From: Planctomycetota bacterium
GTDB taxonomy: Bacteria; Planctomycetota; UBA1135; GCA-002686595
Direction of reading: 5' to 3'
Assembly: GCA_029259635.1 (NCBI GenBank)
Contig: JAJDEU010000039.1
Span: 43,974-107,973, forward strand
DNA: 64,000 nucleotides
The notes below the pieces were generated by a model. The model did no database searches. It was not told where the DNA came from and saw only the letters and a program-made list of their open reading frames with translations. Of this stretch, positions 7,470-16,600 are shown piece by piece. Position numbers and translations under genes: made by a program. Position 1 is the first letter of the stretch, and each line of letters starts with the position of its first letter.

Positions 7470-8522
7470 ATGCCGAAGAAGAGTGAAAAGAAGAACAGCA
7501 CACGTCCCGAAGGCCGCGCGAAAGCGGGCAAAGGGAAGCAGAAGAAGACCGTCTCAGCGGACTCTCGAACTGCAGCCGCAGTGATCGAGCCGCCCGCAAA
7601 GAAGAAGAAGTCGAGCAGCGCAAATAAGGACGGCGCGAAAAAGCGCGGTGCGAAGAAACCGGCTGCGAAGTCCTCGCACTCGGAGCGCAAGCGCGCCGAA
7701 CGCTTGGCTAAAAAAGCGGCCGAGGAAAAGGTCTACACCGCAGCGACTGCAGACAAGCACGAGCTGTATGAGCTCTCTGTTCAATCGCCGGAAGAAGACG
7801 TCAAATTTATTCGACGGACGTACAAGGCCATTCGAGGCAAGCAAGCCAAGCACTTGCGCGAAGACTTCTCCGGAACCGCTCTACTCGCTTCTCATTGGAT
7901 TCGCCGCACGGACAATACGGCGGAAGGTTTTGATATTGACGAGGACACGGTCGGTTGGGGAATCGAGCGCAACTTCGCGCCGCTCGGTGATGTCGCCAGT
8001 CGATGCACTCTGCATCTCAAGGATGTACGCGAACCCTCCAATAAGAAGCCCGATGTTCGCGTCGCGCTGAACTTCTCCTACTGCCTGTTCAAAGAGCGCG
8101 AAGTCCTCGTCGACTACATGCGCCGTGCGCAGGAAGACCTCGCCGAAGATGGCATCTTCATCCTCGATATCCACGGAGGCCCCGAGGCGATGGAGGAGAT
8201 GGAAGAGGATCGCGAGATCGAGGAGGGCTTCGATTACGTCTGGGATCAGGATCGCTACTGGCCCGCTACCGGCGACTACAAGTGCTACATCCACTTCGAG
8301 TTCGAAGACGGAACACGCATGGAGAAGGCTTTCGCCTATGACTGGCGACTGTGGGGCTTGCCCGAAGTGGTCGACTGCCTCAAGGACGCCGGCTTCAGCA
8401 AAGTCGATACCTACTGGGAAGGGACCGATGAAGACGGCGAGAGCGGTGACGGCAACTTCCGCCGCAAGAAGAAGGGCGAGAACTGTCTCTCCTGGATCTC
8501 CTACATCGTCTGCCAGAAGTAG
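7470..8522 (+). CDS. class I SAM-dependent methyltransferase with lysine-rich N-terminal tail
   Basis: 350 residues from the ATG at 7470, preceded by purine-rich GGAAGTAGAAG. Residues 1-85 are a Lys/Ala/Ser tail (runs of KKSEKK, KGKQKK, PPAKKKK), probably disordered and nucleic-acid binding. The methyltransferase fold follows from about 100: motif I is atypical (HLREDFSGTALLASHW), then an acidic strand (AEGFDIDED), a motif near RVALNFSYCLF and a later strand FILDIHGG. The methyl acceptor is not evident. A longer start at 7368 adds 34 residues without coding signs. It is convergent with thrC across a hairpin at 8532-8551. Confidence 0.7.
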   Translation: MPKKSEKKNSTRPEGRAKAGKGKQKKTVSADSRTAAAVIEPPAKKKKSSSANKDGAKKRGAKKPAAKSSHSERKRAERLAKKAAEEKVYTAATADKHELYELSVQSPEEDVKFIRRTYKAIRGKQAKHLREDFSGTALLASHWIRRTDNTAEGFDIDEDTVGWGIERNFAPLGDVASRCTLHLKDVREPSNKKPDVRVALNFSYCLFKEREVLVDYMRRAQEDLAEDGIFILDIHGGPEAMEEMEEDREIEEGFDYVWDQDRYWPATGDYKCYIHFEFEDGTRMEKAFAYDWRLWGLPEVVDCLKDAGFSKVDTYWEGTDEDGESGDGNFRRKKKGENCLSWISYIVCQK

Positions 8523-8531
8523 TTCGATTCA

Positions 8532-8551
8532 GCGCTCACCGCTGTGAGCGC
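8532..8551. terminator. bidirectional hairpin between convergent genes
   Basis: GCGCTCAC, loop CGCT, GTGAGCGC: a perfect 8-bp stem in the 54-bp gap between the methyltransferase (plus) and thrC (minus). On the plus strand it is followed by GAGAATTAAAAG. It is placed to end both transcripts, though T runs are weak. Confidence 0.55.
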
Positions 8552-8576
8552 GAGAATTAAAAGAGCGCAGGGCGTT

Positions 8577-9803
8577 CTAGCTGCGCGCGATCGCGTCCCA
8601 ATCGACTTCACCCTTTGCGGGAAGCAGCGGCAGGTCGCACTCCATCGCCTCGACGTACTTTTGGACAGCGCCGGTATTGAAGACCACGACGCGCTCTGCC
8701 GGATCGAGCTCACCCTTCTTCACGAGTTCAGCCAGCGCGCTGAGGCAGGCCGCGGCTTCGGGGCACAGCGAGATTCCCTCGAGCGCGTTGGCCTTTCGCA
8801 TCCAGGGCAGGATCTCGGCCTCGGGAGCGGCCAGCGCTTGCCCACCGGACTCACGCACCGCGTCGAGGATCATGAAGTCGCCGATCGCTTTGGGGACGCG
8901 CAAGCCGCTCGCAATCGTGTGCGGGTCGGGAAAAGGCTCGGCATGTCGTTCGCCCCGCTCGAAGGCCGTGACGATCGGCGCGCAGCCGCCGGATTGACAG
9001 GCGTACATGCGAGGGCGATCCGATCGGTCGAGCCAGCCGAGCTGGTCGAGCTCCGCAAAGGCCTTCCACATTCCGATCAGCCCGGTGCCGCCGCCGGTGG
9101 GATAGAAGATCGAGCCGGGCAAGGTCCAGTCGAGCTGCTCGGCGAGCTCGAGGCCCATCGTCTTCTTGCCCTCGATGCGGTAGGGCTCCTTGAGCGTGGA
9201 GCAATCGAACCAACCGAGCGCTTCCGCGCCGCGATGCACGAGCGCGCCGCAGTCGTTGATCAGCCCATCGACGAGAAAGACTTTGGCTCCGAACAGGCCC
9301 GCTTCGTATCGATTGACGAGCGGCGTGTCGGCGGGCATGAAGACAAAGGCTTCCATTCCCGCGCGCGCAGCGTAGGCGGCCATCGCTCCGCCGGCATTGC
9401 CAGCCGTTGGAATGGCGAGCCGCGTAACGCCGAGCTCTTTGGCGCGCGAGACCGCCATGCAGAGCCCGCGGCTCTTGAACGAACCGGTCGGGAGTTGCGA
9501 CTCGTCCTTGATCAAGAGCTCTTTCAACCCGAGCTCGGCGCCGAGCCGCGGGCACGGGAGCAACGGGCTCATGCCCTCGCCGAGCGTGATCACATTCTCG
9601 TCGTGTTCCACCGGCAGGAGCTCGCGATAGCGCCAGAGAGTCGGCTCGCGATCGCGCAGGTCTTCGCGCGTGACGGCTCGTCCGATGGCATCGAGGTCAT
9701 AGCGAACCCAGAGCGGACGATCGGCGTGCGTCGTCTGGAGCTCGTCGTGGGGCAGAGCGGTTCCGTCGATGGCGGATTCGAGGTGGGTTACGAAGCTGGG
9801 CAT
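8577..9803 (-). CDS. thrC: threonine synthase
   Basis: 408 residues from the ATG at 9801-9803; the longer frame to 9932 would overlap the upstream gene. Fold type II PLP enzyme that converts O-phosphohomoserine to L-threonine and phosphate. The PLP lysine is K110 in LPTGSFKSRG, the cofactor phosphate cradle is TAGNAGGAMAAY, and the glycine loop is PTGGGTGLIGM. The usual threonine-synthase context SFKDRG reads SFKSRG here, so a related activity such as cysteate synthase or threonine dehydratase cannot be excluded. However, the closely placed thrB and the overall length favour ThrC. The upstream leader is pyrimidine-rich with no Shine-Dalgarno. Confidence 0.85.
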   Translation of the reverse strand: MPSFVTHLESAIDGTALPHDELQTTHADRPLWVRYDLDAIGRAVTREDLRDREPTLWRYRELLPVEHDENVITLGEGMSPLLPCPRLGAELGLKELLIKDESQLPTGSFKSRGLCMAVSRAKELGVTRLAIPTAGNAGGAMAAYAARAGMEAFVFMPADTPLVNRYEAGLFGAKVFLVDGLINDCGALVHRGAEALGWFDCSTLKEPYRIEGKKTMGLELAEQLDWTLPGSIFYPTGGGTGLIGMWKAFAELDQLGWLDRSDRPRMYACQSGGCAPIVTAFERGERHAEPFPDPHTIASGLRVPKAIGDFMILDAVRESGGQALAAPEAEILPWMRKANALEGISLCPEAAACLSALAELVKKGELDPAERVVVFNTGAVQKYVEAMECDLPLLPAKGEVDWDAIARS

Positions 9804-9855
9804 AGGGCGGGAGGGTGAGCTTCGCTCGGAAGCCGCGAAGGAGCTCGGCTGAGAG

Positions 9856-11169
9856 CTAGGCGGTGCTGCTCGGTAAAGCGTCGGCTCGGTTGGCGCGGCG
9901 AGCTTGGTGCCACCAATAGAGAGGTGCTCCAAGGGCGAGTCCTTCTAATAGCGAGACGACGGGCGCGAAGCCGAGATAGAAATTGTTGCGGCCAAAGGGC
10001 AGCCAGAGCGCGGTGCCCAGTCCGGCGATTAACAGATAGACGAGGATCAGTTTCGCGTCCGTTCGACTCGTCGCTCTTCGAATTTCCGCGCCGATCACCA
10101 CGAGTCCGATTAGCACAAGTGGGATTCCGAGCGGCAGACGGAGGAACGCGTAAATGGGTTCATACTCGCCGTTGAAGGCCTTTGCGGAGAGAGCGAAGTG
10201 TTCGCCCAAGGAATCCGCGCGACCCAGCCGCTCGCCGTACTGATCCTTTTGGTGGTTGATGTCGTTCTCCCAGCCTTCCATGAGCGCGCCGAGGTTTTCG
10301 ATCGGCGCAGGCCACAGGTGCGGACTGAAGAGGAAGAACAGCGAGAGCGTCGCGAGTCCCGCCAAGCACCACGGAATCAGGACGCCGTGCAACCCGCTCG
10401 TCTTGCTCTCTTGCCGATTGTCGAGCCAAGCCAGGAGAATCCAGAGCCCGACCATCGGCGAGAGCAGAGCGCCGTTGAGCTTGGAGCCGACCGCGAGTCC
10501 GGCTAAAAGACCCAGGCCGAGAATGGTTCGCATCGCCGAGCGCGTACCGATTTTTTTCGAGGCGAGCAGCGCGAGCCAGAGCGCGAGCAACGAAAAAGTC
10601 ATCGGAAAGAAATCCGTTCGGATGCGGGTCGCGTGGTCGGCGACGACCGGGGAGGCGACGAACAGGCCGAAGGCGAGGGCTCCCGCGGGCCAGCCGCCGA
10701 TGCGCTGCGCAATCAGGAAGAGGAGCGCGGCGGAGAGTGCGGCGAGTAGCGTGACGATGGAGCGAACGGCGATTAGCGGCGGAAAGACGGCTAGCTTCGC
10801 GCGCTGGGTGCGGCCCTGTCCGGCGCCCTTGGCAAAGCGAGGAAAGACTGCGGCGTCGTACTGATCGTGGGAGAGAGCGAGCGAAATCCCGCCGAAGACG
10901 AACTTCGGGAGGAGCGGATTCATGAAGCCGAAGGTGGACTGATGAATGCCGACCTTCCAAGGATTGCCGTCCGGGTCACGGTTGGGCGAGGGGGGAATGC
11001 CGTCGAGAGGGGACGCGTCACCGAGGGCTTGGCGCGTGGTCTCGATGGATATCGTCAGCCACTCGGCTTCATCGATCTCGAAGCGGTCCTGGCGCGGGTC
11101 GGGAGCGGTAGCCGCGAAGAGGGCTGCGGCAAGTGCCGTGAGGAGGAGAAAGCGGAGGGGAGCGGGCAT
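9856..11169 (-). CDS. GT-C type membrane glycosyltransferase (ArnT/PMT-like, family 39 style)
   Basis: 437 residues from the ATG at 11167-11169 (a longer start at 11238 is possible). After a first hydrophobic segment (LRFLLLTALAAALFAATA) comes an acidic loop FEIDEAEW, which fits the D/E catalytic site of polyprenyl-phosphate sugar transferases. About nine further transmembrane segments follow (for example IRSIVTLLAALSAALLFLIA, LGLGLLAGLAVGSKLNGAL, PLGIPLVLIGLVVIGAEI). It would transfer a lipid-linked sugar to a surface glycan or protein outside the membrane. Its 5' end faces a sulfatase-fold lipoprotein gene, a pairing repeated at 55-58.5 kb. Confidence 0.7.
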   Translation of the reverse strand: MPAPLRFLLLTALAAALFAATAPDPRQDRFEIDEAEWLTISIETTRQALGDASPLDGIPPSPNRDPDGNPWKVGIHQSTFGFMNPLLPKFVFGGISLALSHDQYDAAVFPRFAKGAGQGRTQRAKLAVFPPLIAVRSIVTLLAALSAALLFLIAQRIGGWPAGALAFGLFVASPVVADHATRIRTDFFPMTFSLLALWLALLASKKIGTRSAMRTILGLGLLAGLAVGSKLNGALLSPMVGLWILLAWLDNRQESKTSGLHGVLIPWCLAGLATLSLFFLFSPHLWPAPIENLGALMEGWENDINHQKDQYGERLGRADSLGEHFALSAKAFNGEYEPIYAFLRLPLGIPLVLIGLVVIGAEIRRATSRTDAKLILVYLLIAGLGTALWLPFGRNNFYLGFAPVVSLLEGLALGAPLYWWHQARRANRADALPSSTA

Positions 11170-11320
11170 AGTGGAACGAGGGCGGGGCGCTATTCTCACC
11201 AGAAGGCTCAGCCACTTCCAGATCCAGATGCGGCTCACTGCTCGCGATTGCTACCGTACAGTCCGATTCGGCCTACTCGCCCACCATTCTTTTTGGTCTC
11301 TCACTGGTCTCGGTCACTCT

Positions 11321-12748
11321 GTGAAGAATCCCGTCGCTCGCGCTCTCCCCTTTGCCCTCCTGTGCGCCGGGTTTGTGGCCTGTGACTCGGGTACGGTTAG
11401 CAATTCGGCGCCGAAGAATTTGTTGATGGTGATCTTCGACACGACTCGAGCCGATCACTTCTCGACCTACGGCTACTCGGAGCCGACCACGCCCACCGTC
11501 GATGCGCTCTCATCGCGCGGCGTTCAGTTCGATCGCGCTTACGCCCAATCTTCCCTCACACCGGTTTCGGCCGGCGCGTTCCTGACCGGCATGCTTCCCC
11601 ATCGACACGGGATTCGCAGCCTGATGTCCGTGGGCGAAGGGAGCTTGAACGCTGGAGTCGAGACGATCGCTGAGCGCTTCCGCGCAAACGGTCGAAAGAC
11701 GGCGGCCTTCGTCAGCGCTCGACCGATGGGCGCGCACTACGGACTCGACCGAGGCTTCGACACTTTTTCGGACGACGTGGGCACCGCCAAACCGAAAGCG
11801 CCATGCGGCAACGAGTACCAACGTCGCGCCGACGAGACGACCGACTTGGCGCTCGACTGGTTGAACTCGAACGGACTCGACTCCTTCGCGTTGATGGTTC
11901 ACTTCTTCGATGCGCACGACGCCAACCTCGTGCCGCCGCGCGAATTCCTCGAAGAGCGCGTGTCTTTCCTATTGCCCGCCAACGTCGAAACTCCCTGCGC
12001 GCTGCGCGGCTTGCCCGATAAGTTTCGCATCGAGCTGTATGACGCCGAGCTCGCGTGGATGGACTTCCAGCTCGCGAGAATGCTGGAGCGCCTCGATCGA
12101 CTCGGCGTTCTCGATCAGACCTTGGTCTGCGTCCTTGCGGATCACGGCGAGGGTTTGGATCAACACGGCAATTGGACTCACGGTTGGCTCCATCGCGAAC
12201 AGCTGCGCGTGCCTCTCGTTCTCGCGGGGCCCGGTCTTCCGCCCGGAACGGTCGTCGAGAGTTCGGTTCGCCTAATGGACTTGTTTCCGACCTTCGTCGA
12301 TCTGTTCGAGATGCGACTTCCGAGCGAAGGTGTCCAAGGGGTTAGCCTGCTTCCGCTACTGCTCGGCGGAACGGAATCGCACCGCAACCTCTACGCAGAG
12401 GTTCATCACGACACGAACGACTTTCTCGGGCGCGATCCGGCCATGTTCAGCTTGGAGCACAAGAGCTGGAAGTTGATTCACCGGCCCGAGAGCGGCGAGC
12501 ACGAGCTCTACCACGTCGCGAAAGACCCCGAAGAGCTCGTCAATCTGTATGCGGAGGATCATCCCCAGGCCGTCGCTTTGAAGCTGGAGCTGGAGCGGCT
12601 CGGAGTGCTTGGCGGCGGACTTGAGACGAGTGAAGGTCTTCCGCAGTCGGAGAGGGACGCGCTGGAGTCGCTCGGCTATTTGGGCGACTCCGAAGAGGAG
12701 CCTGACAAGAATTCGAACACAGAAGACGGACCCGAGCGGGACGACTGA
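11321..12748 (+). CDS. sulfatase/alkaline-phosphatase-superfamily lipoprotein, Thr at nucleophile position
   Basis: 475 residues from the GTG at 11321, giving a short signal peptide with lipobox GFVAC (Cys21). An ATG at 11228 would add 31 residues before it. Metal-site motifs are present: FDTTRAD (D40) and LADHGEG near the C-terminal third with a following His. At the position of the Cys/Ser that becomes formylglycine in true sulfatases (C/S-x-P-x-R) there is T80 in SLTPVSAGAFLTG, and no Arg follows. It therefore cannot be activated by formylglycine generation and may be a Thr-nucleophile phospho- or sulfo-group hydrolase/transferase on the cell surface. The C-terminus is acidic. Confidence 0.8.
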   Translation: MKNPVARALPFALLCAGFVACDSGTVSNSAPKNLLMVIFDTTRADHFSTYGYSEPTTPTVDALSSRGVQFDRAYAQSSLTPVSAGAFLTGMLPHRHGIRSLMSVGEGSLNAGVETIAERFRANGRKTAAFVSARPMGAHYGLDRGFDTFSDDVGTAKPKAPCGNEYQRRADETTDLALDWLNSNGLDSFALMVHFFDAHDANLVPPREFLEERVSFLLPANVETPCALRGLPDKFRIELYDAELAWMDFQLARMLERLDRLGVLDQTLVCVLADHGEGLDQHGNWTHGWLHREQLRVPLVLAGPGLPPGTVVESSVRLMDLFPTFVDLFEMRLPSEGVQGVSLLPLLLGGTESHRNLYAEVHHDTNDFLGRDPAMFSLEHKSWKLIHRPESGEHELYHVAKDPEELVNLYAEDHPQAVALKLELERLGVLGGGLETSEGLPQSERDALESLGYLGDSEEEPDKNSNTEDGPERDD

Positions 12749-12840
12749 GTGTGTCCGGATTCGTATGGCGCGCTCTAAGAATGGAGAGCGCTATGCCTTC
12801 CGCCTTGCCGACCTCGGCCAGCAGGCCTACCTTGCCCAGC

Positions 12841-13812
12841 ATGTCTGTCTTGACGAGAGAGTCCGCTCAACCCGCAGATTCGATGAAAGCCATTGCGGTG
12901 CGCGTGAGTGGACTCACGAAACGCTATGGCGACTTGGTCGCGGTGGGTGGGATTGACTTCGAAGTGAGGCAAGGGACCTGCATGGGAATCTTGGGTCCGA
13001 ACGGAGCGGGCAAGACCACCACGATCGAGATCTTGGAGGGGCTCAAGCAGCCAGACTCTGGCGAGGTCGAGGTTTTGGGGCGGAGCTGGGCACAAGATGC
13101 GGAGGCGATTCGAGAGCGCATTGGAGTGCAGCTTCAAGAGACGGTGCTCACGGAGAAGATGACGGTGGAGGAGACGGTGCGGTTGTTCCGCAGCTTTTAC
13201 GCGCGGGGCGCCGACTGCTCGGATGTGCTCGAGTTGGTCGGCTTGACCGAGAAGCGGGCCGCGCGCGTTGGCGATTTATCGGGAGGTCAGAAGCAGCGAC
13301 TCGCGCTTGGCTGTGCTCTCGTCAATGAACCCGAGCTCTTGTTTCTCGACGAGCCGACGACCGGACTCGATCCACAGGCGCGCCGCCGAGTTTGGGAGAT
13401 CGTGAGCGAGCTCAAGCGCAAAGGCGGAACGGTCATACTGACCACGCACTACATGGACGAGGCCGAGGTGCTCGCCGACGAGTTGGTCATTGTCGATCAC
13501 GGCAGCATTGTGACGCGCGGCACGCCCAAAGATATTATCGCGGGGCTGGAGGCGGAGAGCGTGGTGAGCTTGGTTCCCGCCGAGGGTGCGGTGTTCGACG
13601 ACGGGGAGCTGGGTGCTCTGGCCGGCGTCTCTGAAGTGCGCCGCGAAGCCGACTCCATCGTTCTGTCCGTCTCCGATACGCAGCGAGCGATTGGCGCGCT
13701 GTATCAATTCCTCGCTCGAGAGGGGCTCGAGCTGCTCGACCTTCACACGCATCGACCGACACTCGAAGACGTCTTCGTGTCGTTGACCGGTCACCATCTC
13801 CGAGACGATTGA
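12841..13812 (+). CDS. ABC transporter ATP-binding protein (ABC-2 / DrrA type)
   Basis: 323 residues from the ATG at 12841; in-frame alternatives are GTG 12751 and ATG 12883, and no Shine-Dalgarno decides between them. Walker A is GPNGAGKTT (52-60), the signature is LSGGQKQRL, Walker B is LLFLDEPTTGLDP and the H-loop is TTHYMDEAE. A C-terminal extension of about 80 residues ends in THRPTLEDVFVSLTGHHL, as in drug/polysaccharide exporters of the CcmA/DrrA class. The stop is 2 bp from the start of the permease gene, so the two form one exporter. Confidence 0.9.
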   Translation: MSVLTRESAQPADSMKAIAVRVSGLTKRYGDLVAVGGIDFEVRQGTCMGILGPNGAGKTTTIEILEGLKQPDSGEVEVLGRSWAQDAEAIRERIGVQLQETVLTEKMTVEETVRLFRSFYARGADCSDVLELVGLTEKRAARVGDLSGGQKQRLALGCALVNEPELLFLDEPTTGLDPQARRRVWEIVSELKRKGGTVILTTHYMDEAEVLADELVIVDHGSIVTRGTPKDIIAGLEAESVVSLVPAEGAVFDDGELGALAGVSEVRREADSIVLSVSDTQRAIGALYQFLAREGLELLDLHTHRPTLEDVFVSLTGHHLRDD

Positions 13813-13814
13813 CC

Positions 13815-14852
13815 GTGAAACAACGATTGCAAGAACTCCTGCGGCTGACGCAAATGCAGTTGGCGCTGTTCATCCGCGAGCCCGAGGCCATGTTCTGGAC
13901 CTTTGGCTTTCCCATCATCATTTCGGCCGTGATGGGCTTTGCCTTTCGACGTGGCGAGTTGCCGCCGAGTCGAATCGCCGTGCTGCCCGGGGCTGGACAA
14001 GCGGAGCTGGTCTCCGCTCTGGAGGAGTTCCCGCACGTCGAGCTGGCCGAGGTCACGGACGAGCTGGAAGCCAAGCGGAGCCTCTCGTCGGGCAAGTTGG
14101 ACGCGCTCTTGATCGGAAAGGAAGCGGACGGAAAACCGATCCTGTTCATCGACGCCGATCGCGTAGAGGCGGAAATCGCGCGCTTGCGCATTGAGCTCGC
14201 GCTCGGCGGTCCTCGTGATCCAGCGGCGACGATTGAGCACCCGACCGGCAACGGCTCGCGCTATCTCGACTTTCTCTACCCGGGCTTACTGGGACTCAAC
14301 CTGATGGCCACGGGCATGTGGTCCGTCGGATTCACCATCGCGCGCATGCGCCAAAAGAAGGTGCTGCGCCGCATGCTCGTGACCCCGATGCGCAAGAGCT
14401 CCTTCTTGGCCTCGCTCTTCTTCGCGCGTCTGGCCTTCCTCGCTCTCGAGCTCGGCGTCCTCATCGCCTTCGGCGCGTGGGTCCTTGAGGTTCCCTTCCG
14501 CGCCAACTGGCTCAGCTTCTTCGCGCTCGCCGTTCTAGGAGCCGCAGCCTTCTCCGGTCTCGGCCTGCTGGCAACCTCGCGCTGTCAGACCATCGAGGGC
14601 GCATCGGGCATGCTCAATTTCGTCATGATGCCGATGTGGCTTCTGTCGGGAGTCTTCTTTAGCTACGAGCGTTTTCCCGATGTGCTGCAGCCCGTGATCC
14701 GCCTGCTTCCTCTCACCGCACTCAACGACGCCCTGCGCATGATGATGCTGGAGGGGCGCACGTTGATTGAAATCGGGACCGAGCTCGGAGTGCTCGGCCT
14801 GTGCGGCGCCCTTTCGTTCGCTCTCGCGCTCCGCGTCTTTCGCTGGGAGTAG
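13815..14852 (+). CDS. ABC-2 type transporter permease
   Basis: 345 residues from the GTG at 13815 (TTG at 13809 is possible). Topology: one N-terminal helix (FWTFGFPIIISAVMGFAF), an extracytoplasmic domain of about 130 residues, then five helices, including LGLNLMATGMWSVGFTIA, LALELGVLIAFGAWVL, FALAVLGAAAFSGLGLLA, MLNFVMMPMWLLSGVFF and LGVLGLCGALSFALALRVF. This is the ABC-2 permease pattern with an amphipathic KKVLRRMLVTPMRKS loop. It works with the upstream ATPase as a homodimer. The substrate is unknown. It ends 9 bp from the convergent M1-like peptidase gene. Confidence 0.88.
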   Translation: MKQRLQELLRLTQMQLALFIREPEAMFWTFGFPIIISAVMGFAFRRGELPPSRIAVLPGAGQAELVSALEEFPHVELAEVTDELEAKRSLSSGKLDALLIGKEADGKPILFIDADRVEAEIARLRIELALGGPRDPAATIEHPTGNGSRYLDFLYPGLLGLNLMATGMWSVGFTIARMRQKKVLRRMLVTPMRKSSFLASLFFARLAFLALELGVLIAFGAWVLEVPFRANWLSFFALAVLGAAAFSGLGLLATSRCQTIEGASGMLNFVMMPMWLLSGVFFSYERFPDVLQPVIRLLPLTALNDALRMMMLEGRTLIEIGTELGVLGLCGALSFALALRVFRWE

Positions 14853-14861
14853 GAGCGGTTT

Positions 14862-16319
14862 TCAGCCCTCGGGTTCCTCCGCTTTCGGAGCGGGCAGATT
14901 CATCGCCGGAATGGCGGGCAGCTCCGACGAGTAGAGCCACGCTTCGAAGAACTCGGCGAGGTCTCGATCGGAGTGCTGCTCGGCGAGAGCGATGAAGTCT
15001 TTGGCTCCTGCTGCGCTGTTCTTGAAGGTCGACGTCCAGGCTTTCAGCGTACCGAAGAAGGCCTCATCGCCGATCTCGAGTCGAAGTGCGTGGAGAGCGA
15101 CCGGCCCTCGCACGTAGACGCCCAGACCGAAGAGATGCTCGACGCCGGGGTCGCCCATCAGTTCGTGTTCCGCTTCGCTGAGGTAGCCGTAGTAGCGCTC
15201 GACAGTCTCAACGATGGAACCCTCGTCGCCGGTCTTTTCCGTCCACAGCCACTGAGCGTAGGAGGCGAACGCTTCCGCCAACCAGAGGTCGCGCCAGCTC
15301 TCGAAGCTCACGCTATTGCCGAACCACTGATGCGTGAGTTCGTGGATCTGTACGCCGATGCCGGGCGACTTGCCGCCGTAAACCGGAAGGGTTTGCGTCT
15401 CGAGGGCAGCGGGAGGACCGGCCCCCGCGACGACTCCTCCGTAGCACTCGAAGGGATAGGGCCCGAACCACTCGGACAAGGTTGTGATCATCTCGGGAGT
15501 GCGGCGAAAGCCCTCCCGAATCTCTTCCTTGGTGGCCGGCGGAAAGTAGAAGGTCAGCGGCAGTTCGTTCGGACCGACCAGCTCCTCCACGTCGAAGCGA
15601 CCGATGTTGACGGTCGACAGGTAGGTCGCCATCGGGTCCGAAGCGACGAAGTGATAGCGCTGCTTATCGCCTCGCGTCTGCACAGAATTGAGGATCCCGT
15701 TGGCTGCGACGACGTAGTCGCTCGCGACCGTGATCTCGAACTCGTGCGTGGCCTTGTCGAGCTGGTGGTTGTTGCACGGGTACCAATTCATCGCTCCCGT
15801 CGGCTCGCTCATCGTGATGATGAGCTCGCGTTCGTGCATCCAGCCGATCCCCGGAATGGGCAAGCCGGGAAGCGGCACGACTTCAGGCATTCCGGAGTAA
15901 GTGACGGTGGTCTGAAAGGGCGTGTTCGCGCTCAGTGTCATCGCGGGTACGATCACTAGCTCCTGACCTTCACGCCAGAAACTTGCGCTCTCTCCGTTCA
16001 CTCGGATGCCGGAGACTTCCAAGCCGGAGAGGTCGAGGTTGAAGCGGGAGAGATCTTCGTCGGCGACCGCGTCGATCGTGGCGAAACCCTCGATGTGATT
16101 CGTGGCGACGTCGACATCCAGGACGATGCGGTAGTGCTCGACGTCGTAGCCGCCGTTGCCGAGTAAGGGAAAGTACGGGTCGTCGTAGCCCGCCGAACCA
16201 TAGCCGTCGGTCGAGCTGGTCGATTCAAGAGAATCCGCGCCGGTCGAGCTGTCGAGGGGAGCCGGGCTTTGGCAGGCGACGAGAGTGAGAGAGGTTGCAA
16301 GTAGGGTGATGCGGTACAT
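14862..16319 (-). CDS. M1-family (gluzincin) metallopeptidase lipoprotein
   Basis: 485 residues with signal peptide and lipobox TLVAC (Cys16). The beta-rich N-terminal domain (50-250) resembles the M1 saddle domain. The catalytic zinc site is H326-E327-x-x-H330 in VQIHELTHQW, with third ligand E349 in LAEAFASY. The exopeptidase GxMEN motif is replaced by AALETQT with E307 kept, so aminopeptidase specificity may be altered. The large C-terminal helical domain of aminopeptidase N is missing; only about 120 residues follow the zinc site, as in short cold-active M1 enzymes. It probably acts on peptides at the cell surface. Confidence 0.85.
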   Translation of the reverse strand: MYRITLLATSLTLVACQSPAPLDSSTGADSLESTSSTDGYGSAGYDDPYFPLLGNGGYDVEHYRIVLDVDVATNHIEGFATIDAVADEDLSRFNLDLSGLEVSGIRVNGESASFWREGQELVIVPAMTLSANTPFQTTVTYSGMPEVVPLPGLPIPGIGWMHERELIITMSEPTGAMNWYPCNNHQLDKATHEFEITVASDYVVAANGILNSVQTRGDKQRYHFVASDPMATYLSTVNIGRFDVEELVGPNELPLTFYFPPATKEEIREGFRRTPEMITTLSEWFGPYPFECYGGVVAGAGPPAALETQTLPVYGGKSPGIGVQIHELTHQWFGNSVSFESWRDLWLAEAFASYAQWLWTEKTGDEGSIVETVERYYGYLSEAEHELMGDPGVEHLFGLGVYVRGPVALHALRLEIGDEAFFGTLKAWTSTFKNSAAGAKDFIALAEQHSDRDLAEFFEAWLYSSELPAIPAMNLPAPKAEEPEG

Positions 16320-16569
16320 AGCAGAGATTCTTATCTCAAGGCCCGAGAGTGGCCAGCCTCGACCTCCGAGGAATCCGTTCGGATGGCGAAAAAGAGCAGG
16401 AACCGTCCATCGATGAAGGTTTCAACCCTCACACGGTGACTTACAACCTGTTCCTTACTCTCTCTCACGCCCGGTTGCCCGTAGCCTGATTGCAAGTGGG
16501 AATCCGAGACGCTGCAATCATGACCGTTCGCTCATCTCGCTCGGAAGTGCTCGGTCCGATCCCCGCGGA

Positions 16570-16575
16570 TAGAAT
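16570..16575 (+). promoter_or_regulatory. possible -10 element TAGAAT
   Basis: TAGAAT followed by GG lies 25 bp upstream of the chosen ATG of the double-protease gene. The same TAGAATGG string precedes the DDAH-like gene. No good -35 box is visible at 17 bp, so this is weak. Confidence 0.3.
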
Positions 16576-16590
16576 GGAACCGTCCCGCCA

Positions 16591-16595
16591 AAGGA
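16591..16595 (+). promoter_or_regulatory. ribosome binding site that fixes the start at 16601
   Basis: AAGGA with a 5-base spacer to ATG at 16601, one of the few clear Shine-Dalgarno sequences in the window. It argues against the longer frame beginning at 16490. Confidence 0.6.
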
Positions 16596-16600
16596 ACTCA

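Noticed and set aside
11321..12748. Formylglycine-dependent sulfatase
   Set aside because: The C/S-x-P-x-R maturation motif is absent and a Thr stands at the nucleophile position, as in the other two paralogues.
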